Below are positions 46,219 through 57,290 of a DNA stretch of 60,000 nucleotides, one piece after another. The position numbers were made by a program, and so were the translations under genes. The first letter of the stretch is position 1; every line of letters starts with the position of its first letter. The stretch is from contig NC_087064.1 of NCBI RefSeq assembly GCF_963678635.1, forward strand, positions 21,440,509-21,500,508, written 5' to 3'. This stretch comes from Symsagittifera roscoffensis (lineage: Eukaryota > Xenacoelomorpha > Acoela > Convolutidae). The notes beneath the pieces are model-generated. The model searched no databases and was not told where the DNA came from. It was given only the letters and a program-made list of their open reading frames with translations.

Positions 46219-48471
46219 TCACTTTTTTTGCTCTTGCGCTTCCGTGGCTGCCCTACCGGGGTTACAAACAGACCCGGCACTGATCGTACTAGGAGTTAAG
46301 TAGTCTACTATCGTTACATCCCACAAGAGCTGCTTAACAACAGCCCATGAAACCAGCGTCAAACCATCTGATCGCTTCTGATCGGTCCTGTAGAGGTATC
46401 GTGGCTCTTCAACAGACGGAATGTGAGTAGAAGGTAAGCTCTGCTTTATAAGGGATTTCAGGTTTGAATGCCTAGAGAATCTCCCTGCATTTTTAAGGCA
46501 AGAAAAACCATGCCAACCAGCTTTGGTAACGTCTTTTCCGCGCACGCATTTATGCCATCGCATATTTTTGAGCCTAATCGAAGTCCTATCGCAATTCTGA
46601 GTTGTTCGTTCGACAGTTTTAACACTAAATTTTTGCACGGGATGAAGTTCAACCATTGGGAACCAAATCTATCTTTGAATGGGTTGAATTTTTTACGTCC
46701 GTTGTTTCGAGTCGTAAAATCAAGTCTGCACTTTCACCGTCAAAAATTGGCTCCGTCCATTTTTTTTTGAATTTCGTTTTCCGGAGCCATTTCAATTTTT
46801 CCAAGTTCAAACTAACGTTTAAGCGCATCATCATAAGTTTTATCTACATGCTCTAAACCAAACCAAACTAAAGGCACTTTTCGCTCCTACTGCTTATGCT
46901 GAAAAAAAGTGGGTAAAGCTAGTGGACGAGCTGAAGAAACGCCACAACCACCTTTGGGTGCCGGGAGAACGGCTTGTAAAACCTGGTTATCATCCTTTTT
47001 CACATTAGGGACCTTGCATAATGAATTTCTTAGTAATTTGTGGTAGCGTTCCAAAGAATCATTTTGCAAAAAACAAGGGCTCGTACGCAGAAATAAAGAA
47101 GTTTTGGCATGCTAAAGCAATTTTTAAGGTAAAAACCATAATGGGCGTCTGGTTTATCAAAGACATTCGACATTTTTTCCATTTTTTCAAGCTCTTTAAT
47201 TTTTGTGTAGAGCAATTCTTTTCGGTAGAGTTCGCCGATAGTAGATCCTAAAATGAAGACTTCTTCTTTGGTTTTTATTTCTATTTTGGGGCATATTTTT
47301 CAAAATTGTGTTAAAATAGAGTTATACTGTGTACTCGTATTCGGTCCCAAAAAAAAAAAAAATTCGCGCATCTCAGTGTTTAAGCTCAGGTCGTAAACGT
47401 GTTCCAATTTCAGATTGTTTTCAAGGTCCCGGAGTAATTATTCATAGTCGTCGGCTAAAATTCGATCATCTAAATACCAGATTCGACTCCAACTTGTGAC
47501 TCAGAATTGTTAATTTTTGACTCCAACTGTTTGACTAGTGTCTGAATTGTTTCCGCAAAAAGGGGTGGGGATTTAGGATCACCTTGCTGAGTTGCGTCTA
47601 TACGGGCAATGGGTGTAATTATACGTTTCGGGGCAATTTAAAAAAAACATGATTCAGCATTGTTTCTCTATTGAGAGAGTTAAAGGTTTTCTTAAAATCT
47701 AGTTTTAAAAGAACAGTGCATTTTGGATTGATGTCGCGTTCAATTAGGTTTCGAAACGAGTGTCAGCTCTTTCTGCTCCTCGTTTAGTACCGCATCCTCC
47801 CTGTATGTTTACGAATAAATTTTGTCGCTAGGAGAGGGCCTTGCTTCCAGCGCATTAAGACTTGATACGTCTCAGCGTGTTGCCTATGGCAATCGGTCTC
47901 AACCCTCTGTCTATCTTTATGAGGGCGATAAGCTTTGCGCCGAAAAAGAAAGTTCTTAGGGGTTTGGGTATTTTGCCATCTCCAATGAGGTTTATCAGCT
48001 TAGTAAGCGATTTCAGAAAATTAAGTCCTGCACTGCCTGCCATTCGACTTTACTAAAAAGATCTTTAAAAATTTGAGGAACTATTTTATCAGGACCTGCT
48101 GCTGATCCGTTTGGAAAGGATATTATCGCTTCGTAAAGGTCGAACTCGGTTACGAAAAAACTATCTAATTTTTCTGCAAACTTGGCTCGCCGAGGGTTCT
48201 TAGACAACAATTTTTGATAGTTATCAATTGCAAAAGGAGCAATTTTATCATCCGAAGCAGTAAATTTTATCCCTCCCTTTAGATTTCTTTCATCGAGCTT
48301 ACTTCTTATTTGCTTCATTCTCTGCTCGAGGTCACTCAGAAGCGGGCTTGAAACTTGGGGATGGGGTTTTGGAAGTGACACGTCACTTTCTCGAATTTTT
48401 ATATTTATCGAAGAGCTCAGGCTTGTGGTCTGTTTATGTCCACTTCTTTTCGGTTGCTCCAAAAAAAACAA
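46219..48471 (-). pseudogene. LINE copy A: RT plus C-terminal CCHC/nuclease-like domain
   Basis: Minus-strand LINE. 48471-48013 has a Lys-rich stretch, then FDLYEAIISFPNGSAAGPDK, a known RT entry motif. 48043-47855 has GKIPKPLRTFFFGAKLIAL and RPIAIGNTLRR. After frame changes KLDFKKTFNSLNRE (motif A, about 47702) and QQGDPKSPPLF (motif B, about 47575) follow. Motif C is WYLDDRILADD (about 47475), with YLDD intact. Downstream come LPAPKGGCGVSSARPLALP (about 46968-46912) and the C-terminal frame 46656-46219. That frame has C-V-R-G...GWHGFSC (a CCHC motif with one Cys changed to Arg), GRFSRHSNLKSLI, KRSDGLTLVSW and LLWDVTIVD. The last two resemble the PD-(D/E)XK restriction-like endonuclease of early-branching LINEs; the usual RPDG is RSDG. 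Several frame breaks make it inactive. Confidence 0.75.
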
Positions 48472-48501
48472 GAACGACTTTTAAAAAAAATAGCCATTTT
48501 G

Positions 48502-48530
48502 TAACATCTTCTACATTGTAGAAGATGTTA
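48502..48530. repeat. perfect 14-bp palindrome
   Basis: TAACATCTTCTACA, one T, then TGTAGAAGATGTTA. It lies just upstream of the first recognisable coding sequence of LINE copy A (minus-strand sense). The corresponding place in copy B (about 50070-50090) keeps TTACATCGTAGAAAATAACA, so the palindrome is a decayed or lost feature there. Confidence 0.8.
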
Positions 48531-49242
48531 TTTATTTTGTCCGACAGACTTTCCGCCAAGGGAACTCGCGAGTTTTATGGTACTCTCTTGAGTACTCATA
48601 CATTTGAGATGGCTGTATTAACATAATTGTCAAGCAATAAATCATTACCTATTGTTGCTTTATTAACAGATTTTACATCAACGTATAAAGGATATTGACA
48701 TTTGGTTTTCTTACAGTCGCTAAGAAAAATTTTTACACAACTGGTATGATACCGACAAGAACAGCAATCACTACTAATCTAGTTTATCAGTCCTGAAGCT
48801 TAAGCAATCTTTGCTTGTACATTCGTTGTTTTTTCCTCATCTTGACGCAGCGTAAGGTTTAAAAAAAGGAATTTGATTGGACCTTATGGGGCTGAACTAA
48901 CCCATGACAAGCGGTTAGGGGGAGCTTTATAAATCAGCAAATAACAAAAATAAAAGACACCTAAATTTTTTAAATCGAACTACAAAAACAAGGAACAACC
49001 TCACCCTAGCTCAGTAGGGCCAGCGAGGCACCATCATACTCTTCAAGACAGTTCCAGTTCCCATTTTCCCACAGAAAGCCATTTGACAGACCTGTCTCTA
49101 AAACCCCTCAGAGGGCGCTCCACAAACAGGCACACAAACATCGAACATAAGAAATCTGTTTAATTAGTTTATCACAACAATTAGGCTAACACAACAATTA
49201 GGCACTTCTCAAAACCAGTTTGCACCAATCCTCATCCAATTG
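48531..49242 (-). other. 5' region of LINE copy A, non-coding
   Basis: Stretches here (CCGACAGACTTTCCGCCAAGGGAA at 48541, GAGTACTCATAC, TCCTGAAGCTTAAGCAATC) align with 50105-50330 behind LINE copy B, so they belong to the same element family. 48.95-49.24 kb holds no gene. Confidence 0.5.
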
Positions 49243-49330
49243 TTTTGGAGGACGGCGCACTAGAGGGCGACCCTGAGACTTCACTCTTGTAAAGTCTCAG
49301 GGTCGCCCTCTAGTGCGCCGTTCTCCAAAA
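49243..49330. repeat. long near-perfect GC-rich hairpin
   Basis: Left arm 49243-49281 and right arm 49292-49330 are reverse complements over 39 bp with one mismatch; the loop is 10 nt (CACTCTTGTA). The arm core is GCGCACTAGAGGGCGACCC. It is much GC-richer than its surroundings and lies between two LINE copies. It could be a precursor of a small RNA, a tiny MITE, or a snap-back junction between opposed repeats. No coding potential. Confidence 0.9.
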
Positions 49331-49449
49331 AATAGTTGGAGTTTCTGTGAAAAAGGTAACTCGGTTTACTGTAGGCGCAATGAGTATATTTTTAATAGTT
49401 TCGGCGGTTCGGAGAAACAAAAGGTTTCTGATTGAAGGCATTGAGAAAC

Positions 49450-50450
49450 TGCCAATTGAAACTGGTCGCTAACCTCTAACTACTTTTTTGAGGGCGATAA
49501 ATTTTACTCCAAAAAAGAAAGGTCTTAACGATTCGGGTATTTACCTTCTCCAATGATGCTCAGAAGCTTAGTTAGCAATTTCAAGACCTTAAGACCCCAG
49601 CATTTCAATTTGACTTGCTAGGGGAGTCTTTGAAAATTTGAGGAACAATTCTGTCCTGACCGGCTTCTAACCATTTGCAAAAAAAACACGATTGCTTTGT
49701 ACACCTCGCACTCGATAAAAAAAACTATCGACGTTTTCCGAAATTGGGGCATTTAAAACATTTTTTTATGTGCTTAAATACCTATTTTGTATAGTAAAAA
49801 GTCGAGAAAAGGGCGATCTTATCAACCAAAGCTACCAGCTTGAATCTTTTCTTTCAAGTTTCTTCTTCAAGCTTGCTGCTGAGTAGCTTTTTCCTCTGCT
49901 CAAGATCGTCATAAGAAGGGTTTAACCCTTGGCGAAGGAGTTTGAGAAGTGAAAGAAACATTGGCATGAATTGATTGTTACTGGGTTTATAGCAGTAGCT
50001 TGCCTACGACCACTCCTTTGAGATTGTTTAAGGAAAAAAGACGTCAGGAAAACCAAACGATCTCAAACGTTACTTACATCGTAGAAAATAACACTTTTTT
50101 ATCCGACAGACTTTCCACTAAGGGAAACTTTTGAGTACTCGAGCACTTGCAATAGCTGGATGATAAAAAATATCTAAGTCTAAGTCATCATGAATTGAAG
50201 AAATACTGACATATAGAAGACTTGGAAACGAGTAGAGCTAGCAATTTTCAAGCAATTAATCTGGCTTGAATTTAAACCACAATCAGATGTAATCCATTTT
50301 AAAAGTCCTGAACTTCTCAAGTTTTTTGCATGGTCATTACTTGTTTTTTTTTCTTATTTTGACGGCGCGGCAAGAAAAAACCAAAAACGAACTCGTATGG
50401 ACACAAGAGTATTAGGCTAATCCACAATAAAACAATTGGAGTCTTATTGA
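49450..50450 (-). pseudogene. LINE copy B: badly decayed relative of copy A
   Basis: Segment by segment it follows copy A: GAGGGCGATAAATTTTACTCC at 49490 against the GAGGGCGATAAGCTTTGCGCC at 47921; CTCCAATGATGCTCAGAAGCTTAG (49554) against CTCCAATGAGGTTTATCAGCTTAG (47980); AAAATTTGAGGAACAATT (49633) against AAAATTTGAGGAACTATT (48067); then the CTGCTCAAGATCGTCA (49897) and CCGACAGACTTTCCACTAAGGGAA (50103) stretches. It covers the RT N-terminal third and 5' non-coding region only. No frame of useful length remains. Confidence 0.7.
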
Positions 50451-51633
50451 TAAAAAAAATTACTAAAAATTTACGACGAAAGGTATAGATTCTACTAAAG
50501 TCGCATTTAAGGAACAATCTCAGCCGCGGAAGTTACTGCGGCGCGCCACCAGGCTCACCCGGCAAAGAAGGTCCCAGTTGGTCATACAAAAGAAGGTTTT
50601 TTTGTCAGTTTTGGCTCAAATTTTTTTTTTCAAGATTTTGAATTGGCTTCGTCATGCTCAACATTCTGGTGACAACTGAAACAAAAATTCAAATACTCAG
50701 AACAGCCGATTTTACAATTGCGGAAAAGTTGATAGAAAATCAGTCAAGAGTCAATGGATTTGACAATGGATTTGACAAAAAAAAAGAATTCCTTCTCCAT
50801 ATCTTCATCATTTCTAAAGATTTGTTTCTGAATTTTGCTGCATATTCGCTGCATTCGTCTGAAAAGTAAACATCGATGGAAAGCTAAATTAAACTATATA
50901 ACAACTGACCGGAGTCAAGATAGTCTTACGTGTTTTCAACCGTCTTTTTCAGCGCCGATTCAAATTGGTTTTTTCTAAACTTGAGTCAACAAACATGTTA
51001 CCATTTAATCGCTATTGGCTGCACTACACTGTTTTACTGGTTAACTGCAAAATCAGTGAGATCATGGCTGGGTACAGTGTCACCAGACCACATGGTCACT
51101 CCTAAAACAGGGTTACTTCGTTATATTCGTATTTCTATTGTTTTTGTTCATTTAGAGAAAAACTCTATCCATCGAAGATGGATCGACCCTTTCCTTACTC
51201 CCAGTAAAAAGTGGTCAAAAATTGTGTGGGGAAATTTTGAAACCACAACTGCACCACTAAAACCGTTCAATTCATTTAGTCATAAACGGAAAAGAAAAGC
51301 AGCATCATTTATAAGTTTCTCTCTTTGACTTTGAATGAAAAATGAAGCATTCTGGGGGCTGAAAGTTTGGTTAAAAAACTTGCAAAATAATCTAAGGAGC
51401 GCTGGTGGGGTTCCAAGCAATTTTTCTTTTCAGAAAAACTAGTTCCAAACTAGTTTTAGTTCAACTCATCCGGTTGGTTTAAATCAGCACAAAAGAATTT
51501 CGTTAGACAAAATAACCTGAAATTTCAATAATTTGCAGAAACATGCGGGAGCATAAAAACCCAACCTAATAAATGATATCAACAAATTTCTGCAACTGGG
51601 AAAAAAGTGCTTCAATAACCTATATATTAGTGG

Positions 51634-51675
<42 letters not shown>

Positions 51676-53547
51676 TAGAAACCTGTGTTCTGAAATCAAC
51701 CGGTAATAGTTTGTTTTTCTTGGTTACCGGACGCAAAACATACCACTTTGTGTTGCATAGCAATGAATAGAACAAAGTGAAAAAATACGGAAAATATCAT
51801 TATGTTTTTTTTTGTCGACAAAACTTTTTCATCAACAAAAAAGCATTCGAAGAATTCAGGGCTTCAAATCGTTCATTGATACGGGTTCTCTTGTTCCGAC
51901 TTTGGAAGAAAAATGTTTGTGCTTGATGAAGTTTTTTCCTCAGACAGATATTGAACTATGTCTCTTTGTAGAAAAATGGCTTTGAAAAAGGGCAATTCAA
52001 AGCGTCATTTTCTATTTTTGCCGTCCGAGGCATTCGAGTCTATTTTCAGGTCAGGTAGAGACAGATAAGGCATGAGTCTGATATTGGTAACATAGAGACA
52101 GTTGACCTCCTTCGGCTGTTTGAAATTGTCCATGCTGCTGGTCAAGTGCCGGCCTCTCAGCTGATTGTACTCTAGATGCGCGAAAGAAATAAGAAAAAGA
52201 GTACCAGAAATAACTTTGTGGAAAAGCTAAAACAAACTGAAAATGCAACTGGTAATGTTCAAAGATAGGAAACAATGTTTGTGCTCGGGGTTTTCAGACA
52301 CAGTTCGACTTGTTAACTGGCCGTTTCTAACGGGATATTTCACAGTTTGAAAATCATTTTTACCCGCAAACATTTTCTGTCAAGTTGCGAGGTTTTGAAA
52401 TCGACCGATTGGGACAATAAATGAGCGACACTTTTCCTGCTATTAATGCGTACGCGGCGATATAATCCGACTCAAAAACCTCTTTGAAATCTCAGTGCTC
52501 AAATTTTAAATCAAACTATGCCCTCTTTATTATTATAAAAATTCTGCATTTTATTTGTTGAGCGTCTAAGAACAATGTAAATCCACTTACAAATTGCGGA
52601 TTGCAGAACCTAATGTTTTTTTAGGAATACGCAAGTTAACTTGTCGTTGATTCCGCTATATCCTCCACGTGCCGACGAATATAAAATTATGAGGTATTTA
52701 CGGGACAACTTCGCGACCATTTAGGTCAGTGGAGTCGAGTCCACGGTTTTATTTTTAATTTTTGTAAAGTCATTTCTCCAGATTGCTTTAACATACGATA
52801 CGGCATACACTCACAAAATTCTGCTTCTTAAACATTTATCACTTTGGCATGATAATTAAGTTAGAAAACCAAGCAAGGATAGCCGATTGCTGGCCAAGCT
52901 CACCGAATATTCCGACCAGAGTAATTTGATTAGAAAGTTCAAAAATAAAGGTACACTTTTTTATTAGAGCACTTTGAATGAATTTTTGTCTTTTCACAAA
53001 CTTAAATTTTGAGAAAGAATTGACTGAACTAGGTGCATAAATGGCGAGAAAGAGAAATTATAATAGCCAAAGTAATGATCAACTTGTAGTAGAATCAAAT
53101 TGAACCTCTCGGCCTCGAGAGGTTCTTATAAATGTTCCGACTATTTCATCAAATTGGGAGGAACTTTGTTTTCAGGTATTTTCGTTTTTTTTCCACGCAA
53201 AATCAGGTACCACAAATGATTATCGAATTGGGTCGAATTATATATCATATTAAAACGCTTTCAATCGTAATTTGAACAGCATTAAAAATTTTCAAAAAAA
53301 TTTTTCAGTGTAGAGAAAAACCGGTTTGAAATTTTTGGTTTTTGGTCTAATTTCGAACTAATATGGTGTGAGCGTGAAAGCTTAAAATAGCTTATTTAAA
53401 ATAACTTTAAGCCGTGAAAACTCAGTTGTACTGAAAGAAAAGTAGTTTTTGGAGTTTTAGTTTTTTGAAAGTAGAAGTAAAATTCCATGGTCTAAAATTT
53501 CATAGTCGACAAGCATTTTTGAGCAGAGCGAAAAATTGCAGCATACC
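50451..53547. other. intergenic, no gene recognised; GA microsatellite
   Basis: A (GA)15 run lies at 51641-51670. A plus-strand open frame at 50930-51328 (132 codons) and a short minus frame at 52275-52051 have no recognisable domain or splice context. A 10-bp-arm palindrome GAACCTCTCG...CGAGAGGTTC is at 53102-53125. Otherwise AT-rich. Confidence 0.4.
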
Positions 53548-53700
53548 CAATTTCGGTCGAGAGACACAAAACACACCCAGTTTCGGTCGAGAGAGTCGAA
53601 ACCTACCCAGTTCTGGTCGAGAAAGTCGAAAGAAGTAGAGCACAGTCGAAACAAACCTGATTTTGGTCGAGAAAGTTGAAGTATAGGTCGAGCGTAGTCG
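53548..53700. repeat. 30-bp minisatellite array 1
   Basis: GGTCGAGAAAGTCGAAA-type units start at 53555, 53585 and 53615 at exactly 30-bp spacing, with further units at 53665 and 53686. A typical unit is GGTCGAGAAAGTCGAAAC plus TACCCAGTTT. Because 30 is a multiple of 3, the minus strand reads as a 10-residue repeat like FDSLDRNWVG. Confidence 0.8.
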
Positions 53701-54284
53701 AATCATAGGAGTTCAAGCACAAACTAATTTTTTGTCAATGTTTGAATTTTTTCCTGGATTTCAGTTAAAATTGAATAGGAAATTGAGCAAAAAAAATAAA
53801 AGGCCTTAGTCAAAAAATTGCAACCCACAACAATCAATTGAGGAGATTTGCTTGCCGCAAAACTAAAAGTTTCGGAGGAAACCCTTTAAGTTTTGGAAAT
53901 CAAAGGGTTCCTGTGGCAAAAAAGTACCATCTACCAAAAAAGTCATATATCAGTTTTCAGACCAACAATCTCAGTCAACATTTGTTCAGAAAACGAAAAC
54001 AAAAATGAGAGATTCAATTTGAAAAAAAAAATTTGGTGGAGAAAATATGCATTTCACAGATTATTAGAAGGTCGAACTATACGTCAAGGACAGTCGAAGC
54101 ATAATAGATAGACACACGAAATTATGAATTTTCAGCTCCAAAATTTGAAGTAAAAACTTAAACCAGATGTTTTTTCACTGAGAGACTAATAGAACCTTTT
54201 GAACATTTTTTGGGAAAACCACCGCCAACAATGAGGCGAGAAAATTTTTTTGTTTGTCGCGAAAATTGCGACAGCCGAAATGCA

Positions 54285-54420
54285 CCCTTTTTTGGTCGAG
54301 AAAATCGAAAGATGTCAAAAATTGGTCGAGAAAGTCGAAATATACTGAAGTTTGGTCGATACAGTCAAAACATACCAGTTGTTCGTCCAGAAAGTCGCAA
54401 CATAAATCGAGTACCACGAC
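54285..54420. repeat. 30-bp minisatellite array 2
   Basis: The same unit as at 53.55 kb recurs with starts at 54294, 54324, 54354 and 54384 (30-bp steps). A degenerate unit may precede it at 54254. The minus strand is open through this array from 54450 to 54175 and again gives a decapeptide pattern (FDFLDQ...). A single isolated unit-like GGTCGAA...CAGTCGAAGCATA lies at 54071. No start codon context, splice sites or homology support a gene. Confidence 0.75.
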
Positions 54421-54847
54421 CTGGGCACTCTTCAAGACTGATTGGAACAAAAAAGTTTATTGCACTGCCTGTTCTTATCGTTCCGATTTTCGAAGGAAGT
54501 GAGGAATATATATGCATGTGGTAAGGGCTTTCTACAGTCAGACCAATTCTATAAAGAAAGTTTTGTGAACTTGTGGATCGATCCGGAGTTTGTTAAATAC
54601 GAAGCGAGTGTGAGTGTCACTAGCCTAAATGATGTTGGATTTGCTCGATTAGTTTTTTTTAGTTTCAATGTGCGTAATAATCTCGAGCTCATAATTGTCA
54701 TCTTAAATCGACTAAAGTGTAATCACTTAAATTTAATATTGGCAGTCCTAAATCAGTAGTTTATTTAAAAAAAATAAATGTAAGTTATTCAAGACCAGTT
54801 AACTGCAGTCGGAACATTCAGGGCTCTGCCCTTTTAAACGAGCAGTC

Positions 54848-55035
54848 GGCCCATGTGAACAATCTTCTCCCTTAATAGATCAAGTGAACAATCTGCCCCC
54901 TAAAATTAAATGACAAATTCTAGACGTAAGGCCTGCTTACTATGCTCAAAAATGATTGGCTGAAAAATATGCTTTCAGCCAAGTGAACTTTCTCCTCCCT
55001 AAATTATTTTAATGGGGGAGATTGTTCACTTGGTC
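54848..55035. mobile_element. small terminal-inverted-repeat element (MITE), 188 bp
   Basis: The left end is GGCCCATGTGAACAATCT. The right end, reverse-complemented, is GACCAAGTGAACAATCT. The element is flanked by a perfect 9-bp direct repeat CGAGCAGTC (54839-54847 and 55036-55044). The terminal motif also occurs internally near 54890 (CAAGTGAACAATCTGCCC) and 54979 (CCAAGTGAAC), so it may be a nested or composite element. A 9-bp target duplication fits Mutator-like elements; if one base is coincidental, an 8-bp hAT duplication is possible. No coding capacity. Confidence 0.7.
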
Positions 55036-55535
55036 CGAGCAGTCTTGTTTCTGTTACATCGCCCTTTCTGTCAAAACAACTGTCCTGTAAAAAGATGAAT
55101 GAGAAATAGAGAAATTAAAAATAAATTTTAAAGGAGTTGTAGAATTGATTTATTCCAATATGAACTTCAGTGAACTTCAGAAAACCCCAGCAGCAGAATT
55201 TACAGAAGGATTTTATTTTCTTTTTGAAGCAGAGAAACATATCTACAATTCACATGTTTCCACTAATTCACCAACATGAATAAGTATTCTATTTTCTTCA
55301 TTTGACTATTTAGAATCATAAAAATCAAACTTGATTTATATGAATTGTTTTTTTTTGTGGAAAGTTTGTCAAACCAATGCCAGGATTCTCGGCACGAAAA
55401 ACTTGCTTAGAAATGAAAAAGTGTAACAGCCTTCAACGCTTATACAAGTATCACTATAATCAAGTGGAAACACGTTTGTATTATGAACAATTCTGACCAA
55501 GTTTGCCACTTTAATTATATACAAATTAAAATTTA

Positions 55536-57266
55536 TCAAGGCTTAATTGTCCGGTTGGGGCTGAGGTCCTTTTTATTAGTTTTCAGCGGTAGTTTTCCGT
55601 CACTGTGGTTGCGCGATCTCGCGTCGCTTGTGGGGACGTCCAGTCTGTTTCCTCGCGTGGTCGTCCTATTTTCTAGTTGTGTTGACATTTCAGTTTCCCC
55701 TGCACTTTTTCGACCATATTTTCCTCCCAGTGATGCCGACATTTTGCCTCTTAAGTTTATTTTTGGATCTGATTTCCAGTTTGAATTCTTTTTGCTGCTT
55801 GAAACTGAGCTAACTTTGTTTGTGACATTTTCCGGGCCTTCTGCATTGCTGGTTTCCGCGCTTGCGCTTGTCACGACCAATGAAAAAGCACGAGTTGATA
55901 TATTTCCGTTCTGGACCTTGTCGGCAGTCGAACCCAGGTTCGATAATCTGGACGAGGAGCCTGAAGTCTGGGGAGTTTCTTCATTCGAGAGTTCGTCTCC
56001 CGAACAGTCGTTTGCCCATGCGCTCATGAGTTCCAGAACATTACTTTGCTGTCTTAGGTTGCCAATCCAGTCAGTTCCACTTACAAAAGGGTGGTCCAGA
56101 ACTTCACCGGCGCTGTAGCGGTGAGTTGGCATAGGGTGTAACATTTTACCGAGGAGGTGTTTAGCCGACTCTGAAACCGTGTTCCAGAACTTTGCCGAAG
56201 ATGACTGATGGACTGTAGCGGACAATGACGACGAAGGCGAAAGATAGTTCGAATTGTTTGATAAAGTGGGCAACGAATGGTTGCTTCGAGAACTGAATTT
56301 CAATTTGGCAGCACAAATGAGTTTATACAAAGTCTCTTCCACTTCGGAATAGAATGGGAACGACCCGGAAATCAGCAGGTGGAACATCACACCAAGACTC
56401 CAAATGTCGCATAGGTGACTATAGCCAGTCTTTTTGACAACCTCTGGCGCCATGTAAAGAGGCGTTCCCACCCACGTGTCAATCATTGAGTCGTAGCCGT
56501 CTTTGATGACACTTAGTCCAAAGTCGATCAATTTGACGTCGAAGTCCAGAACTTGCTCCTCTTTTTTGGACTCCGCCGGGTCGCTGTTAATATCCGCAAT
56601 ATCTGCACTTTCAGAAGTTGTCAACTTTGCATGTTTCTGGGACGAATCTTTCTTATTTTGACTACTTTTGAGGCTGTTGTATGAAATACATAAAACGTTT
56701 TCTAACTTTAAATCTCTGTGGATGATACCGTCTTTGTGCAGGTAATACACAGCGTCCGCCAATTTACGCAAGAGTTCTTGCACTTGCGGTTCTGTGAAAC
56801 GTCCATTTTTCTGTAATTTAAGTTGTTTTTTAAGATCGCCTTTGTCGCAGTAGTCTAGCACCAAATACATCGACCGAGGAGTCTCGAATATGTTGAGAAG
56901 ACAAATAATGTTGGGATGTTGAACTCTTTTCAAAATGTCCACCTCTCTTTGAAGTAATCTCAGCCCAACAGTTCCCGCTTTTTCCTTGCTTACTTTTTTG
57001 ACCGCAAACTTGTTTCCAGTTTCGACTTCATGAGCTAAACAGACAGTTCCAAACGTGCCTTTTCCGAGAACCACCGCTGACTTGCCAGGGCTATCTGATT
57101 GGACGACGAACTTTTCTTCCATTGAGGATGAGTCATCAATACGCACGTGGGGGATGTTTGGGGACTTTGATCGTACGTTGCTATTGTTGAGGTTGTTATT
57201 GTTGCTCGAACTGAGTGCCGTATGTCCCGAAGCGGAATGAGGAGGGGAGAGATTCGGGCCCGACAT
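55536..57266 (-). CDS. STK33-like: serine/threonine protein kinase, STK33-like (CAMK group)
   Basis: An intact 576-residue frame on the minus strand. I place the start at ATG 57266 (MSGPNLSPP), because the in-frame extension upstream is hydrophobic and follows a splice-acceptor-like TTTCGTAG ending at 57281. Counting from the longer frame (ATG 57359): Gly loop GKGTFG 99-104, Lys 121 in FAVKK, helix C Glu 139, HRDLKLEN 214-221, DFG 279-281, APE 304-306, DIWSLGV. All catalytic residues are present. EKAGTV...LLQREV, FETPRSMYLV and HRDLKLENVL are STK33-like. Unusual are a 45-residue Ser/Lys-rich insert before DFG and a Ser/Asn-rich insert after KLKFSS, both of which look like flexible loops. The C-terminal 160 residues are Ser-rich and basic, without a domain. 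The coding part is in one exon. A possible AATAAA is at 55154-55149. Vertebrate STK33 is linked to spermatogenesis and vimentin; the role here is not known. Confidence 0.9.
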   Translation of the reverse strand: MSGPNLSPPHSASGHTALSSSNNNNLNNSNVRSKSPNIPHVRIDDSSSMEEKFVVQSDSPGKSAVVLGKGTFGTVCLAHEVETGNKFAVKKVSKEKAGTVGLRLLQREVDILKRVQHPNIICLLNIFETPRSMYLVLDYCDKGDLKKQLKLQKNGRFTEPQVQELLRKLADAVYYLHKDGIIHRDLKLENVLCISYNSLKSSQNKKDSSQKHAKLTTSESADIADINSDPAESKKEEQVLDFDVKLIDFGLSVIKDGYDSMIDTWVGTPLYMAPEVVKKTGYSHLCDIWSLGVMFHLLISGSFPFYSEVEETLYKLICAAKLKFSSRSNHSLPTLSNNSNYLSPSSSLSATVHQSSSAKFWNTVSESAKHLLGKMLHPMPTHRYSAGEVLDHPFVSGTDWIGNLRQQSNVLELMSAWANDCSGDELSNEETPQTSGSSSRLSNLGSTADKVQNGNISTRAFSLVVTSASAETSNAEGPENVTNKVSSVSSSKKNSNWKSDPKINLRGKMSASLGGKYGRKSAGETEMSTQLENRTTTRGNRLDVPTSDARSRNHSDGKLPLKTNKKDLSPNRTIKP

Positions 57267-57280
57267 CACTTGATGGAGAT

Positions 57281-57290
57281 CTACGAAACA
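57281..57290 (-). other. splice acceptor (cis or spliced-leader) before the kinase ATG
   Basis: TGTTTCGTAG on the minus strand ends 14 nt before the kinase ATG. The preceding sequence, which translates as a hydrophobic peptide, is pyrimidine-rich as expected of an intron end. This would leave a very short 5' UTR on the last splice, consistent either with a 5' UTR intron or with trans-splicing of a leader. Confidence 0.5.

Noticed and set aside
53548-54420. CRISPR-like array.
   Set aside because: The 30-bp units are contiguous repeats without unique spacers, in a eukaryotic genome. This is a minisatellite.
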